DNA of 12,159 nt from CAZOKO01 sp964580455 (GTDB lineage Bacteria; Desulfobacterota; WTBG01). The number at the start of each line of letters is the position of its first letter. The stretch's first letter is position 1. The notes under the pieces are model-generated. The model had not been told where the DNA came from, did no database searches, and saw only the letters and a program-made list of their open reading frames with translations. The position numbers were made by a program, and so were the translations under genes. The stretch is taken from positions 1 to 12,159 of the forward strand of contig CAZOKO010000084.1 in NCBI GenBank assembly GCA_964580455.1. Reading direction: 5' to 3'. Below are positions 1 through 5,530 of this stretch, in pieces.

Positions 1-875
1 GTAAACCCCATCTGTTTGACATACTCTACCAATTTAACCGCCAGTTCACGGTAGGTCATCCACCGATTACCTTCTTCTGGAACCCTCATCCAGGAACCCA
101 GATGTACTTCATAAATAGAAATGGGATGGTCAAAAGGAACCCACTTTGACCTGTGCTCCAGCCATTCCTGATCATGCCACTTATAACAATCGATATCCCA
201 GACCATAGAAGCTGTTCTTGGACGTATTTCCATGGCAAATGCAAAGGGGTCGGACTTCTTAATTCGCTGACCGAAGTAACCGAGGACTTCGTATTTATAA
301 AGAGTTCCCACAGAAATTCCCGGAATAAAAATCTCCCAGATACCTGTTGATCCCATCCGTCTCATGGGATGGGCACGATAATCCCATGCATTAAAATCAC
401 CAACCAAACTTACCTGTTTGGCGTTAGGGGCCCAGAGAACAAATGAAAACCCTTTGACTTCCCCGCACCGTTTGCGATGAACCCCTAATTTTTGGTAAGC
501 TTGATGATAAGTTCCTTCACCTGTATTACCCAAATAAAAATCACTCAGGGTTGGGAGATAACGGTAAGGGTCTTCCTGGAGACGAACTCCATGATTGTTG
601 CTTTGAAACTCTAATAGATAGGGGAGGAAATCTGAGTGGTCTTTCAAGATAATTTCAAAAAGACCATCTGAATGGACTTTTGTCATGGGATATTTGGTAG
701 CAACTCCAGATTCCAGTATAACGGAAGCTGTTGTTGCCCCCGGCATAAAAGCACGGATAGCAATGGAATCCTTCCCATCCACTTCCACTTTATGATTTCC
801 AAGGATTGAATGAGGGGATGGATGTTCCCCTTTTACGATTAAATCAATTTCCTCTGGTTTTAAAAGAGTGTTCAT
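1..875 (-). CDS. glgB: 1,4-alpha-glucan branching enzyme, N-terminal part (runs off left edge)
   Basis: Branching enzyme makes alpha-1,6 branches in glycogen by cutting and transferring alpha-1,4 glucan chains in the cytoplasm. Translating this strand gives 291 codons before the edge, so about 40% of a typical ~630-730 residue GlgB is present. Residues ~10-110 match the N1 domain (KPEEIDLIVKGEHPSPHSILG). Residues ~145-200 are the CBM48 domain (WAPNAKQVSLVGDFNAWD). Residues 254-263 (IYEVHLGSWM) open the GH13 barrel; the catalytic residues lie outside the window. The start is uncertain. ATG at 875 gives the usual N-terminus (MNTLLKPEEI) but lacks a nearby SD. An in-frame ATG at 899 adds 8 residues, but the AAAGG before it is directly adjacent. 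It begins just after the coiled-coil gene ending at 903, so it is probably the last visible gene of a minus-strand operon. Confidence 0.93.
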   Translation of the reverse strand, partial: MNTLLKPEEIDLIVKGEHPSPHSILGNHKVEVDGKDSIAIRAFMPGATTASVILESGVATKYPMTKVHSDGLFEIILKDHSDFLPYLLEFQSNNHGVRLQEDPYRYLPTLSDFYLGNTGEGTYHQAYQKLGVHRKRCGEVKGFSFVLWAPNAKQVSLVGDFNAWDYRAHPMRRMGSTGIWEIFIPGISVGTLYKYEVLGYFGQRIKKSDPFAFAMEIRPRTASMVWDIDCYKWHDQEWLEHRSKWVPFDHPISIYEVHLGSWMRVPEEGNRWMTYRELAVKLVEYVKQMGF

Positions 876-902
876 GATTTTAAGTTCTACAGCCAACATC
901 CT

Positions 903-1439
903 TTACCGGGATGATGAACGTTTTGAAGGTTCTTCTGTTGAAGTATAGTTTCCTTTCTTAATTACGGATTCTATTGAACTTACTAGAGTCTTTAGATGCT
1001 CATTTTCTTCCAGCAACCTCTTTAGGACAGTTTCAATTTCAGAGGGTATGGCCAATCCTTTATTTTTCAAATCTGCCACTTTTCCCTCCAGTTTGTCCTT
1101 CCCCTGATAAACTACCCTGTAATTACGAATTTTCTCCATGAGTTGCTTCTTTTCTGCTATTAATAGATTAAGACTATTTTGAACATTCTCGAAAGATTCT
1201 TCAACCCCATTCATTTTTTTAGCTTTTTCTTCCAGTTTTTTCATCTTTGTTCTGAGTTCTTTGCTTTCATTTTCTATTCTCTCAATCTGAGTACTTATTT
1301 GTTGAAGTAGTATCTTGAGGTCAGGTGGTTTCTCTCCTTTTAATCCCCATACTCCATAACCAACAAGTATCCCGGCAACAAATAAAGCTATCAATTTAAT
1401 CCTGCTGTAACCCATGTTGCTTTTTACTTTTTCTTTCAC
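903..1439 (-). CDS. Membrane-anchored coiled-coil protein, unknown function
   Basis: I do not recognise a named family. The 178-residue product starts with a short basic stretch, then one hydrophobic segment at ~13-32 (IKLIALFVAGILVGYGVWGL). Next comes a long charged region (~40-160) rich in K, E, L and I that looks like two coiled-coil helices broken near 105-132, and a basic Ser-rich tail (SKRSSSR). The likely topology is a signal anchor with the coiled coil in the periplasm. The start is GTG at 1439; its SD, GGAGGAGGG, lies in the last codons of the upstream acidic gene, six bases away, so the two are probably translationally coupled. A second possible start is Met9. The residues are helix-forming but carry no enzymatic motif, so a structural or scaffolding role is the only inference. 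Confidence 0.8.
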   Translation of the reverse strand: MKEKVKSNMGYSRIKLIALFVAGILVGYGVWGLKGEKPPDLKILLQQISTQIERIENESKELRTKMKKLEEKAKKMNGVEESFENVQNSLNLLIAEKKQLMEKIRNYRVVYQGKDKLEGKVADLKNKGLAIPSEIETVLKRLLEENEHLKTLVSSIESVIKKGNYTSTEEPSKRSSSR

Positions 1440-1445
1440 TGTCTT

Positions 1446-2291
1446 TTATCCCTCCTCCATGTGAACTTCTTCTTCCTCCATGTGAACTCCTTCTTCCTCC
1501 ATGTGAACTTCTTCTTCCTCCATGTGAACTTCTTCTTCCTCCATGTGAACTTCTTCTTCCTCTTCTTCTATTTCTTCCTCCTCCTTTTCTACTTCACCTT
1601 CTTCTTCATGGTCTGGCATGGCTTCTCCCGATGGAGCTATTTCCTCACCTTCTTCATCTTCAGATACCACTTCCTCCTCATCTTCTGTATCGGCAATTTC
1701 TGATTCCTCTTCAGGTACAACTCTATCATCTTCGCCTGTTGCTACTTCCTTTCCCCCTTCATCATCAGGTTCTTCCTCTTTAATGTCGGTATCTTCTTCA
1801 GTTGCAGGGGATTTTTCCTCTCCTTCTATACCGTTCTCTTCCCTGGGTGGTATTGCCACTTCTTCCTTTTCAGGTGTAACCTTTTCCTCTTCGGTTGGAA
1901 CCTCTTTTTCTTCTGCGATATCTTCTTCCTTCTCTACCCGAATAGGCACTTTTTTCTTCTTAACCCCTCTTATGGCTTTAGGATCAGTCTTTTCAACTTC
2001 GGTTTTGCCAAGCACCTGGGTAATCTCTTTTTCTTGAGCAGATTCTCCTTTTTCTAAAGAAGAGGTCTTCTTCTCTTCCGCTTTGACAGGTATTCTTTCT
2101 GCAGCATCAGGTTCCTCCGGTAGCGAAATTACAGAAGTAGTACGCCTCCTGATTTTTATTTTTTTTTCCTCTGGTTGATTGATAAATTTGGCTTTAATCT
2201 CTTCCCTTTCTCCTTCAATGTACCTAATGGTTAGTACCGTTACTGCGAGAAAGGAACAAATTCCTAATAGTATGACTGCTCTCTTAGTCAT
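1446..2291 (-). CDS. Highly acidic membrane-anchored protein with C-terminal VHMEEEE repeats
   Basis: A 281-residue protein of no family I recognise. Residues 5-23 form a hydrophobic signal anchor (AVILLGICSFLAVTVLTIRY). Residues 28-120 are mixed K/E/R. From ~120 to the end the chain is dominated by Glu and Asp with Pro, Ser and Thr, and is surely disordered and strongly negative. The C-terminus is a seven-residue tandem repeat (VHMEEEE, VHMEEEE, VHMEEEG, VHMEEEE, VHMEEG) placing five His-Met pairs at 249, 256, 263, 270 and 277. His-Met and acidic clusters can bind metal ions, but that is inference. The N-terminal membrane segment, the preceding extended -10 promoter and the coupling to the next gene support this strand over the Ser-rich frames opposite. 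Only a weak GAGAG precedes ATG 2291. It sits between lapA-like and the coiled-coil gene, suggesting an envelope role. Confidence 0.78.
   Translation of the reverse strand: MTKRAVILLGICSFLAVTVLTIRYIEGEREEIKAKFINQPEEKKIKIRRRTTSVISLPEEPDAAERIPVKAEEKKTSSLEKGESAQEKEITQVLGKTEVEKTDPKAIRGVKKKKVPIRVEKEEDIAEEKEVPTEEEKVTPEKEEVAIPPREENGIEGEEKSPATEEDTDIKEEEPDDEGGKEVATGEDDRVVPEEESEIADTEDEEEVVSEDEEGEEIAPSGEAMPDHEEEGEVEKEEEEIEEEEEEVHMEEEEVHMEEEEVHMEEEGVHMEEEEVHMEEG
1458..1562 (-). repeat. 21-bp tandem repeat, five units, inside the acidic protein gene
   Basis: The plus-strand text CATGTGAAC recurs at 1458, 1479, 1500, 1521 and 1542, an exact 21-bp period. On the coding strand each unit encodes seven residues (VHMEEEE). 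The unit at 1479 has one substitution that changes a Glu to Gly. The unit is purine-rich on the coding strand and contains a GGAGG core. The near-identity of the units points to recent slippage expansion. Confidence 0.95.
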
Positions 2292-2348
2292 CCATTCTCT
2301 CTAGTAAAGTTTTATGCTAAATAGTTATGCTTAATCAGCAAATTACTA

Positions 2349-2377
2349 ATTATACCAGTTAAACGCACAAAAAAGAA
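2349..2377 (-). promoter_or_regulatory. Predicted extended -10 promoter for the acidic/coiled-coil/glgB genes
   Basis: Reading the minus strand, TGGTATAAT (2357-2349) is a perfect extended -10 element. Seventeen bases upstream is a poor -35 (TTCTTT, 2377-2372), the usual trade-off for extended -10 promoters. Transcription would start near 2342, giving a leader of about 50 nt before ATG 2291. This would allow expression of the downstream genes independently of the lapA-like gene. Confidence 0.5.
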
Positions 2378-2379
2378 GA

Positions 2380-2646
2380 CTAAAATTCTCCATTTTCTTT
2401 ATTCCCCTGGAGTTCTTTTTTTAGTCTTTTTACCTCTCTTTTCAAAGAGAATCTTTCTGCTAAATCCAAAAAGCTTCCCAGCACAACGCCAACTAAGAAT
2501 GGAATTAAGATTAAAAGAGAAATTGGAATAGGCCTGAGTAAAAAACCAAAAAAGCTAAGCTGAATTGACTGGGAATTTGACAAGGAAAATGTTACAAAAA
2601 ACAATATGATAAGAGCAAAAAAAACAGTATTTAAAAAGTTTCTCAT
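2380..2646 (-). CDS. LapA-like (DUF1049) small inner-membrane protein
   Basis: The 88-residue product matches the LapA/DUF1049 layout. A first membrane segment (~5-22) is followed by the family-type sequence NSQSIQLSFFGFLLRPIPISLLI. A second membrane segment (~41-60, ending GVVLGSF) leads to a short charged coiled coil (62-82, LKREVKRLKKELQ). In E. coli, LapA works with LapB in controlling lipopolysaccharide synthesis. Many other LapA-domain proteins are uncharacterised, so I give no symbol. ATG 2646 is preceded by a strong SD (AGGAGGT, 8-base spacing). It is divergent from gmhA, another gene connected with LPS, and is followed by two further membrane-anchored proteins. Confidence 0.88.
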   Translation of the reverse strand: MRNFLNTVFFALIILFFVTFSLSNSQSIQLSFFGFLLRPIPISLLILIPFLVGVVLGSFLDLAERFSLKREVKRLKKELQGNKENGEF

Positions 2647-2691
2647 AATAACTTACCTCCTACTTTTAGACCACGGGAATGGTTCAGTTTT

Positions 2692-2720
2692 ATATTGTAA
2701 AATATTTTAAATATTGTAAA
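2692..2720 (-). promoter_or_regulatory. Candidate promoter and direct repeat upstream of the lapA-like gene
   Basis: The ten bases ATATTGTAAA occur twice, at 2692-2701 and 2711-2720, with 19-bp periodicity, separated by an AT-only spacer. On the minus strand the upstream copy supplies a -35-like TTTACA (2720-2715), and CAATAT (2697-2692) lies 17 bases further on as a weak -10. The direct repeat could equally be a regulator binding site. A leader of about 40 nt would precede the strong SD. Confidence 0.35.
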
Positions 2721-2729
2721 GTTTTTTGT

Positions 2730-2746
2730 GAAGAATTTTATTCTTC
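2730..2746. repeat. Perfect 7-bp inverted repeat in the divergent lapA-like/gmhA control region
   Basis: GAAGAAT (2730-2736) and ATTCTTC (2740-2746) are exact reverse complements around a TTT loop. No T-run follows on either strand in the position of an intrinsic terminator. The site lies between the outward-facing lapA-like and gmhA promoters, so an operator or insulating hairpin is possible. Confidence 0.4.
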
Positions 2747-2772
2747 CTTCCTAATGACCATGGTAAATTAAC

Positions 2773-2802
2773 TTGACAGAATCAGGCTATAACTATTATT
2801 AT
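2773..2802 (+). promoter_or_regulatory. Predicted sigma-70-type promoter of gmhA
   Basis: A perfect -35 hexamer TTGACA (2773-2778) is followed after 18 bases by TATTAT (2797-2802), five of six matches to consensus. An overlapping TATTAT at 2794 gives a 15-base spacer and is less likely. Initiation about seven bases downstream falls near 2809, so the leader before ATG 2817 would be only ~8 nt. Confidence 0.55.
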
Positions 2803-2816
2803 GTGCATACTTTTTT

Positions 2817-3437
2817 ATGAACAATTCTAGCACATTTGTAAGAGAGGTTCCATTGCAAGAACTAATAATTAGAAAATTTAAAGAAAGTGCGGATTTAAAA
2901 ACAGCTTTTGCTCAAAAAAACTGTAAAAAGATTGTAGAAGTGGCACACTTTATTTCGGAGTTATTGAGATCAGGCAATAAAGTCATGATCTTTGGTAATG
3001 GGGGAAGTGCTGCTGATGCACAACATATTGCTGCTGAGTTTGTTAATCGATTGCAGAAAACCAAAAGAGACAGGCCTCCACTTGCTGCTTTAGCACTTAC
3101 CACAGATACTTCTACGCTGACCAGCATTAGTAATGATAGTGATTTTTCTAATATCTTTTCTAGGCAGATTAGAGCGCTGGGTAAGAAGGGAGACATCGCC
3201 TGGGGAATAAGCACCAGTGGAAATTCTCCTAACATGATCAAGGCAATAAAAGTTGCGCATGATATGGGAATAAAGACCCTGGGATTAACCGGAAAAGGGG
3301 GCGGTGAGATGGGCACCCTGGTGAATTACCATCTTAATGTTGAGTCAAATGATGTTCCCCGCATACAGGAAGTTCAAATTACTCTGAGTCATATCATTTG
3401 CGAACTGGTTGAACAGAAACTGCTTTTTCAAGACTGA
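2817..3437 (+). CDS. gmhA: Phosphoheptose isomerase (sedoheptulose 7-phosphate isomerase)
   Basis: GmhA converts sedoheptulose 7-phosphate to D-glycero-D-manno-heptose 7-phosphate, the first step to ADP-heptose for the LPS inner core, in the cytoplasm. The 206-residue product is a single SIS domain close to the family length of ~190-200. It carries GNGGSAADAQHIAAEFVNR at 60-78, ISTSGNS at 131-137 and LTGKGGG at 157-163. The metal and catalytic residues known from other GmhA proteins align by spacing: His70, Glu74, Gln184 and His192. No SD precedes ATG 2817, and the predicted transcription start is only ~8 nt upstream, so the message may be nearly leaderless. No other heptose gene is visible; the next gene is a distant deoxyhypusine-synthase-like protein. 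Confidence 0.95.
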   Translation: MNNSSTFVREVPLQELIIRKFKESADLKTAFAQKNCKKIVEVAHFISELLRSGNKVMIFGNGGSAADAQHIAAEFVNRLQKTKRDRPPLAALALTTDTSTLTSISNDSDFSNIFSRQIRALGKKGDIAWGISTSGNSPNMIKAIKVAHDMGIKTLGLTGKGGGEMGTLVNYHLNVESNDVPRIQEVQITLSHIICELVEQKLLFQD

Positions 3438-3530
3438 ATATGGACCGATTCGCAGAAAGTCCATCTGCGGCGTGTTCCTTGCATCCGGAGTTTTTTACTG
3501 TACCGTCTAATTTCTTACGAGTGAATCAAT

Positions 3531-4475
3531 ATGGGAAAAGGATCAAAATCCATAAATCTTGAAAAAATAAAGACAGTTCCTTTACAGGGAAGGCCAAGCA
3601 AAGTAAACGTCAGGGACTTTGGCAAACCTTATGAGAAAGGGAAGAGTTTTAAAGAATTTTTGGATACCCTCCCAACTATCTTAGCTGCCAGGGATATTAA
3701 GGAAGTCGCTCAGCGGGTAGTAAAAGCTTATCAGAATAAGAGACCAATCATCTTTGGAATGGGTGCTCATGTAATCAAAGTAGGATTAAATCCCCTGATT
3801 ATTGATCTCATGCAAAAAGGTATTATATCTTGTATTGCCATGAATGGAGCGGGTATTATCCATGATGTTGAAATAGCTCTTTCTGGTAAAACTTCTGAAG
3901 ATGTATTGTCCAGTTTGCAACGCAGTGAATTTGGCATGGCAACTGAGGCTGCAAATGTAATTAATAATGCCGTGGAAACGGGTGTGAATAACAACTGGGG
4001 AATGGGAGAATCTACAGGAAAAAAACTTTTAGAATTGTCTGCTCCTTACAACGAGATGAGCCTGCTTGCTATGGCATCTAAAAATGGAACACCTGTCACA
4101 GTTCATGTAAGTATAGGAACAGATACTATTCACATGCACCCAAATTTTGATGGTGCGGCAACCGGTAAGCTGAGTCACAATGACTTCATAAAGTTTTCTT
4201 CCCTTGTTTCACAGCTTGAGGGAGGAGTGTTCTTTAATATTGGTTCGGCGGTTATCTTGCCTGAGGTATTTCTCAAAGCCTTAAGTCTGGCCAGCAATTT
4301 AGGTTTTAAAATGAAAAATCTGACTACGGTAAATATGGATTTTATCCGTCATTATAGACCCTCAGTTAATGTTGTGGAACGTCCAACTGCATCAGGTGGA
4401 AAAGGATATCACTTGATTGGACATCATGAAATCATGCTGCCACTTCTTTCAGCAGCTATTTTGGAGGGGCTATAA
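3531..4475 (+). CDS. Conserved protein, distant deoxyhypusine-synthase-like fold (tentative)
   Basis: A 314-residue protein whose function I cannot assign. Several blocks recall the NAD-dependent deoxyhypusine synthase family: PIIFGMGAHVIKVGLNPLII at 72-91, a strand then Gly-rich turn and HD at 99-112 (SCIAMNGAGIIHDVE), NGTPVTVHVSIGTD at 185-198, and GGVFFNIGSAVILPEVF at 231-247. Where true deoxyhypusine synthases have a Gly-Gly-x-x-Lys segment with the catalytic lysine, this protein reads NIGSAVILPE, without that lysine. It is thus unlikely to be a true deoxyhypusine synthase, whose eIF5A substrate bacteria lack. Other notable pieces are IHMHPNFDGAATG (200-212) and a conserved-looking C-terminus with GYHLIGHHEIM. 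It follows gmhA by 93 bases on the same strand. ATG 3531 has only a weak GAGTG upstream. Confidence 0.7.
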   Translation: MGKGSKSINLEKIKTVPLQGRPSKVNVRDFGKPYEKGKSFKEFLDTLPTILAARDIKEVAQRVVKAYQNKRPIIFGMGAHVIKVGLNPLIIDLMQKGIISCIAMNGAGIIHDVEIALSGKTSEDVLSSLQRSEFGMATEAANVINNAVETGVNNNWGMGESTGKKLLELSAPYNEMSLLAMASKNGTPVTVHVSIGTDTIHMHPNFDGAATGKLSHNDFIKFSSLVSQLEGGVFFNIGSAVILPEVFLKALSLASNLGFKMKNLTTVNMDFIRHYRPSVNVVERPTASGGKGYHLIGHHEIMLPLLSAAILEGL

Positions 4476-4501
4476 GTGTAAGGCGGTTTACCGCGTAGAT
4501 C

Positions 4502-4606
4502 GCCCCAGATAAATAGCTTCGCCATGGTGAAATAAGCATTTTCCCAGTGGAACAATCTACTCCTTGCACAAAACAAGCATTTCACATGGTAAACATTTAA
4601 CGGGGC
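4502..4606. repeat. Imperfect inverted-repeat element (MITE/REP-like)
   Basis: The two ends are exact complements (GCCCC 4502-4506, GGGGC 4602-4606). Inside them CCATGGTGAAATAAGC (4522-4537) pairs with GCATTTCACATGG (4578-4590), allowing small bulges, and AT-rich stretches lie between. The whole can fold into a single arm of about 40 bases around a loop near 4542-4570. It has no coding capacity. The layout resembles a non-autonomous palindromic repeat; copies elsewhere in the genome would prove this. Confidence 0.5.
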
Positions 4607-4607
4607 A

Positions 4608-4669
4608 GGCAGAGAATGCGGAGGAGAAAATCTAAAAAACTCTGCGAACTCAGTGTTCTCAGCGGTGAA
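4608..4669. repeat. CTCTGCG-type dispersed repeat remnant
   Basis: The segment begins GGCAGAGAATGCGGAGGAGAA and ends CTCTGCGAACT...CAGCGGTGAA. It resembles a degraded form of a sequence I recall from many bacterial genomes, made of repeated CTCTGCG words ending in GCGGTGAA and preceded by a GCAGAG-rich complement. It abuts the inverted-repeat element and reaches to 17 bases before the next gene. The recall of the family is from memory and unverified. Confidence 0.4.
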
Positions 4670-4685
4670 TATAGTGAGAAGAAGT

Positions 4686-5066
4686 ATGGAAAGGAAAATA
4701 AAAATCATTGCAGGAAATGTTATAGCAGAAGCAAGTCTACTCAATACTTCCACTGCTGATGTCATCTGGAATTCGCTCCCACTTGAATCGACCTGTAATC
4801 TTTGGGGAGATGAGATCTATTTCACCATTCCCATTTCTCATGGCCTGGAAAAAGATGCCTGTGATATTGTAGAAAAAGGTGACCTTGCATATTGGCCACA
4901 GGGACCTGCGTTCTGCATCTTTTTTGGTCCCACCCCGATCAGTAAAGGAGATGAAATAAGACCTGCAAGTGCAGTCAATGTTTTTGGAAAGGTTATTGGG
5001 GACCCTACGATCTTTAAGCAGGTCTCATCTGATGCGCCTGCTAGGGTGGAAAGGGAAGAATTATGA
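4686..5066 (+). CDS. Cyclophilin-like fold protein (TM1367/DUF369 type)
   Basis: The 126-residue product matches the small cyclophilin-like family typified by Thermotoga TM1367. Diagnostic blocks are LPLESTCNLWGDEIYFTIP (31-49), GDLAYWPQGPAFCIFFGPTP (65-84) and RPASAVNVFGKV (92-103). The fold is a cyclophilin barrel, but peptidyl-prolyl isomerase activity has not been shown for the family as far as I know, so the role is unknown. ATG 4686 was chosen over GTG 4653 because the first conserved strand begins right after it and the longer version reads through repeat sequence. The SD is weak. The stop codon overlaps the pgpA start (ATGA, 5063-5066), so the two genes are translationally coupled. 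Confidence 0.85.
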   Translation: MERKIKIIAGNVIAEASLLNTSTADVIWNSLPLESTCNLWGDEIYFTIPISHGLEKDACDIVEKGDLAYWPQGPAFCIFFGPTPISKGDEIRPASAVNVFGKVIGDPTIFKQVSSDAPARVEREEL

Positions 5067-5530
5067 AAAAAGGGGATAAAATTATTACCCTGTTTTCTAC
5101 AGGGTTTTACACTGGTTATTTTCCTATTGCACCCGCTACCTTTAGCACTCTAACACTGGGGATAGCAGTTTATCTTCTCATATCACACCTTAACCCTTAT
5201 CTTTATGGCTTGCTTACCCTTATCCTCATTTTTATAGCAATCTGGCTCTCGGATAAATCGGAGAAGATCTTTAACAAGAAAGATTGCGGCCATATTGTTA
5301 TTGACGAACTGGTGGGATTTTTAATCACCATGTTTCTTTTGCCATTTAACTGGCTTTATATTGTGCTGGGTTTTTTCATTTTCCGTTTTTTTGACATTGT
5401 CAAGCCTCCACCGGCAAATTTCTTCAACAACAGAAAGAAGGGTGGACTGGATGTGGTTTTAGATGACGTAATAGCGGGGATATATTCTAATTTGTCCCTC
5501 CAGGTTTTACACTATTGGTTACTGAGTTAG
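5063..5530 (+). CDS. pgpA: Phosphatidylglycerophosphatase A
   Basis: PgpA removes phosphate from phosphatidylglycerophosphate to give phosphatidylglycerol at the inner membrane. The 155-residue length is normal. Family signatures are GFYTGYFPIAPATFSTL (14-30), the acidic pair in DELVGFLITM (81-90), FRFFDIVKPPP (107-117), and KKGGLDVVLDDVIAGIYSN (125-143), with the conserved Asp81/Glu82 and Asp134/Asp135 kept. Hydrophobic segments at ~30-40, 48-62, 84-108 and around 137-153 fit the expected four-helix membrane layout. Its ATG overlaps the end of the cyclophilin-like gene. It ends in TAG TAG, a doubled stop. pgpA is commonly found next to cinA; here 276 bases of largely repeat-derived sequence separate them. 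Confidence 0.95.
   Translation: MKKGDKIITLFSTGFYTGYFPIAPATFSTLTLGIAVYLLISHLNPYLYGLLTLILIFIAIWLSDKSEKIFNKKDCGHIVIDELVGFLITMFLLPFNWLYIVLGFFIFRFFDIVKPPPANFFNNRKKGGLDVVLDDVIAGIYSNLSLQVLHYWLLS

Larger units (their letters stand above)
4476..4685. other. 210-base gap filled by repeat-like sequence
   Basis: No gene is supported here. The stretch opens with a small palindrome (GCGGTTTACCGC, 4484-4495), followed by a 105-bp imperfect inverted repeat (4502-4606) and then a purine-rich/CTCTGCG segment (~4608-4669). All three look like dispersed non-coding repeat material, not promoter DNA. An open GTG frame from 4653 into the next gene begins inside the CTCTGCG segment and is probably not its real start. 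Confidence 0.6.

Noticed and set aside
153..350. 65-codon plus-strand frame
   Set aside because: Lies wholly inside glgB, whose minus-strand translation matches the family throughout.
1458..1562. CRISPR array
   Set aside because: Period of 21 bp without unique spacers and inside a coding frame; it is a coding tandem repeat.
1461..2037. Plus-strand frames opposite the acidic gene (Phe-rich 1461-1703 and Ser-rich 1618-2037)
   Set aside because: Their composition is just the complement of Glu/Lys-rich codons. The minus strand has a signal anchor, promoter and operon fit.
2912..3316. 134-codon minus-strand frame
   Set aside because: Antisense of gmhA, which has all expected motifs.
3440..3469. 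True H-type pseudoknot
   Set aside because: The loop that would have to cross the first stem has zero length, so the two stems cannot form together; only alternative hairpins are plausible.
4653..4685. GTG start extending the cyclophilin-like protein by 11 residues
   Set aside because: The extension reads through the CTCTGCG repeat remnant and precedes the first conserved strand; ATG 4686 fits family length.
4424..4765. 113-codon minus-strand frame across the repeat region
   Set aside because: Built from repeat sequence and antisense of neighbours; no family resemblance or SD seen.
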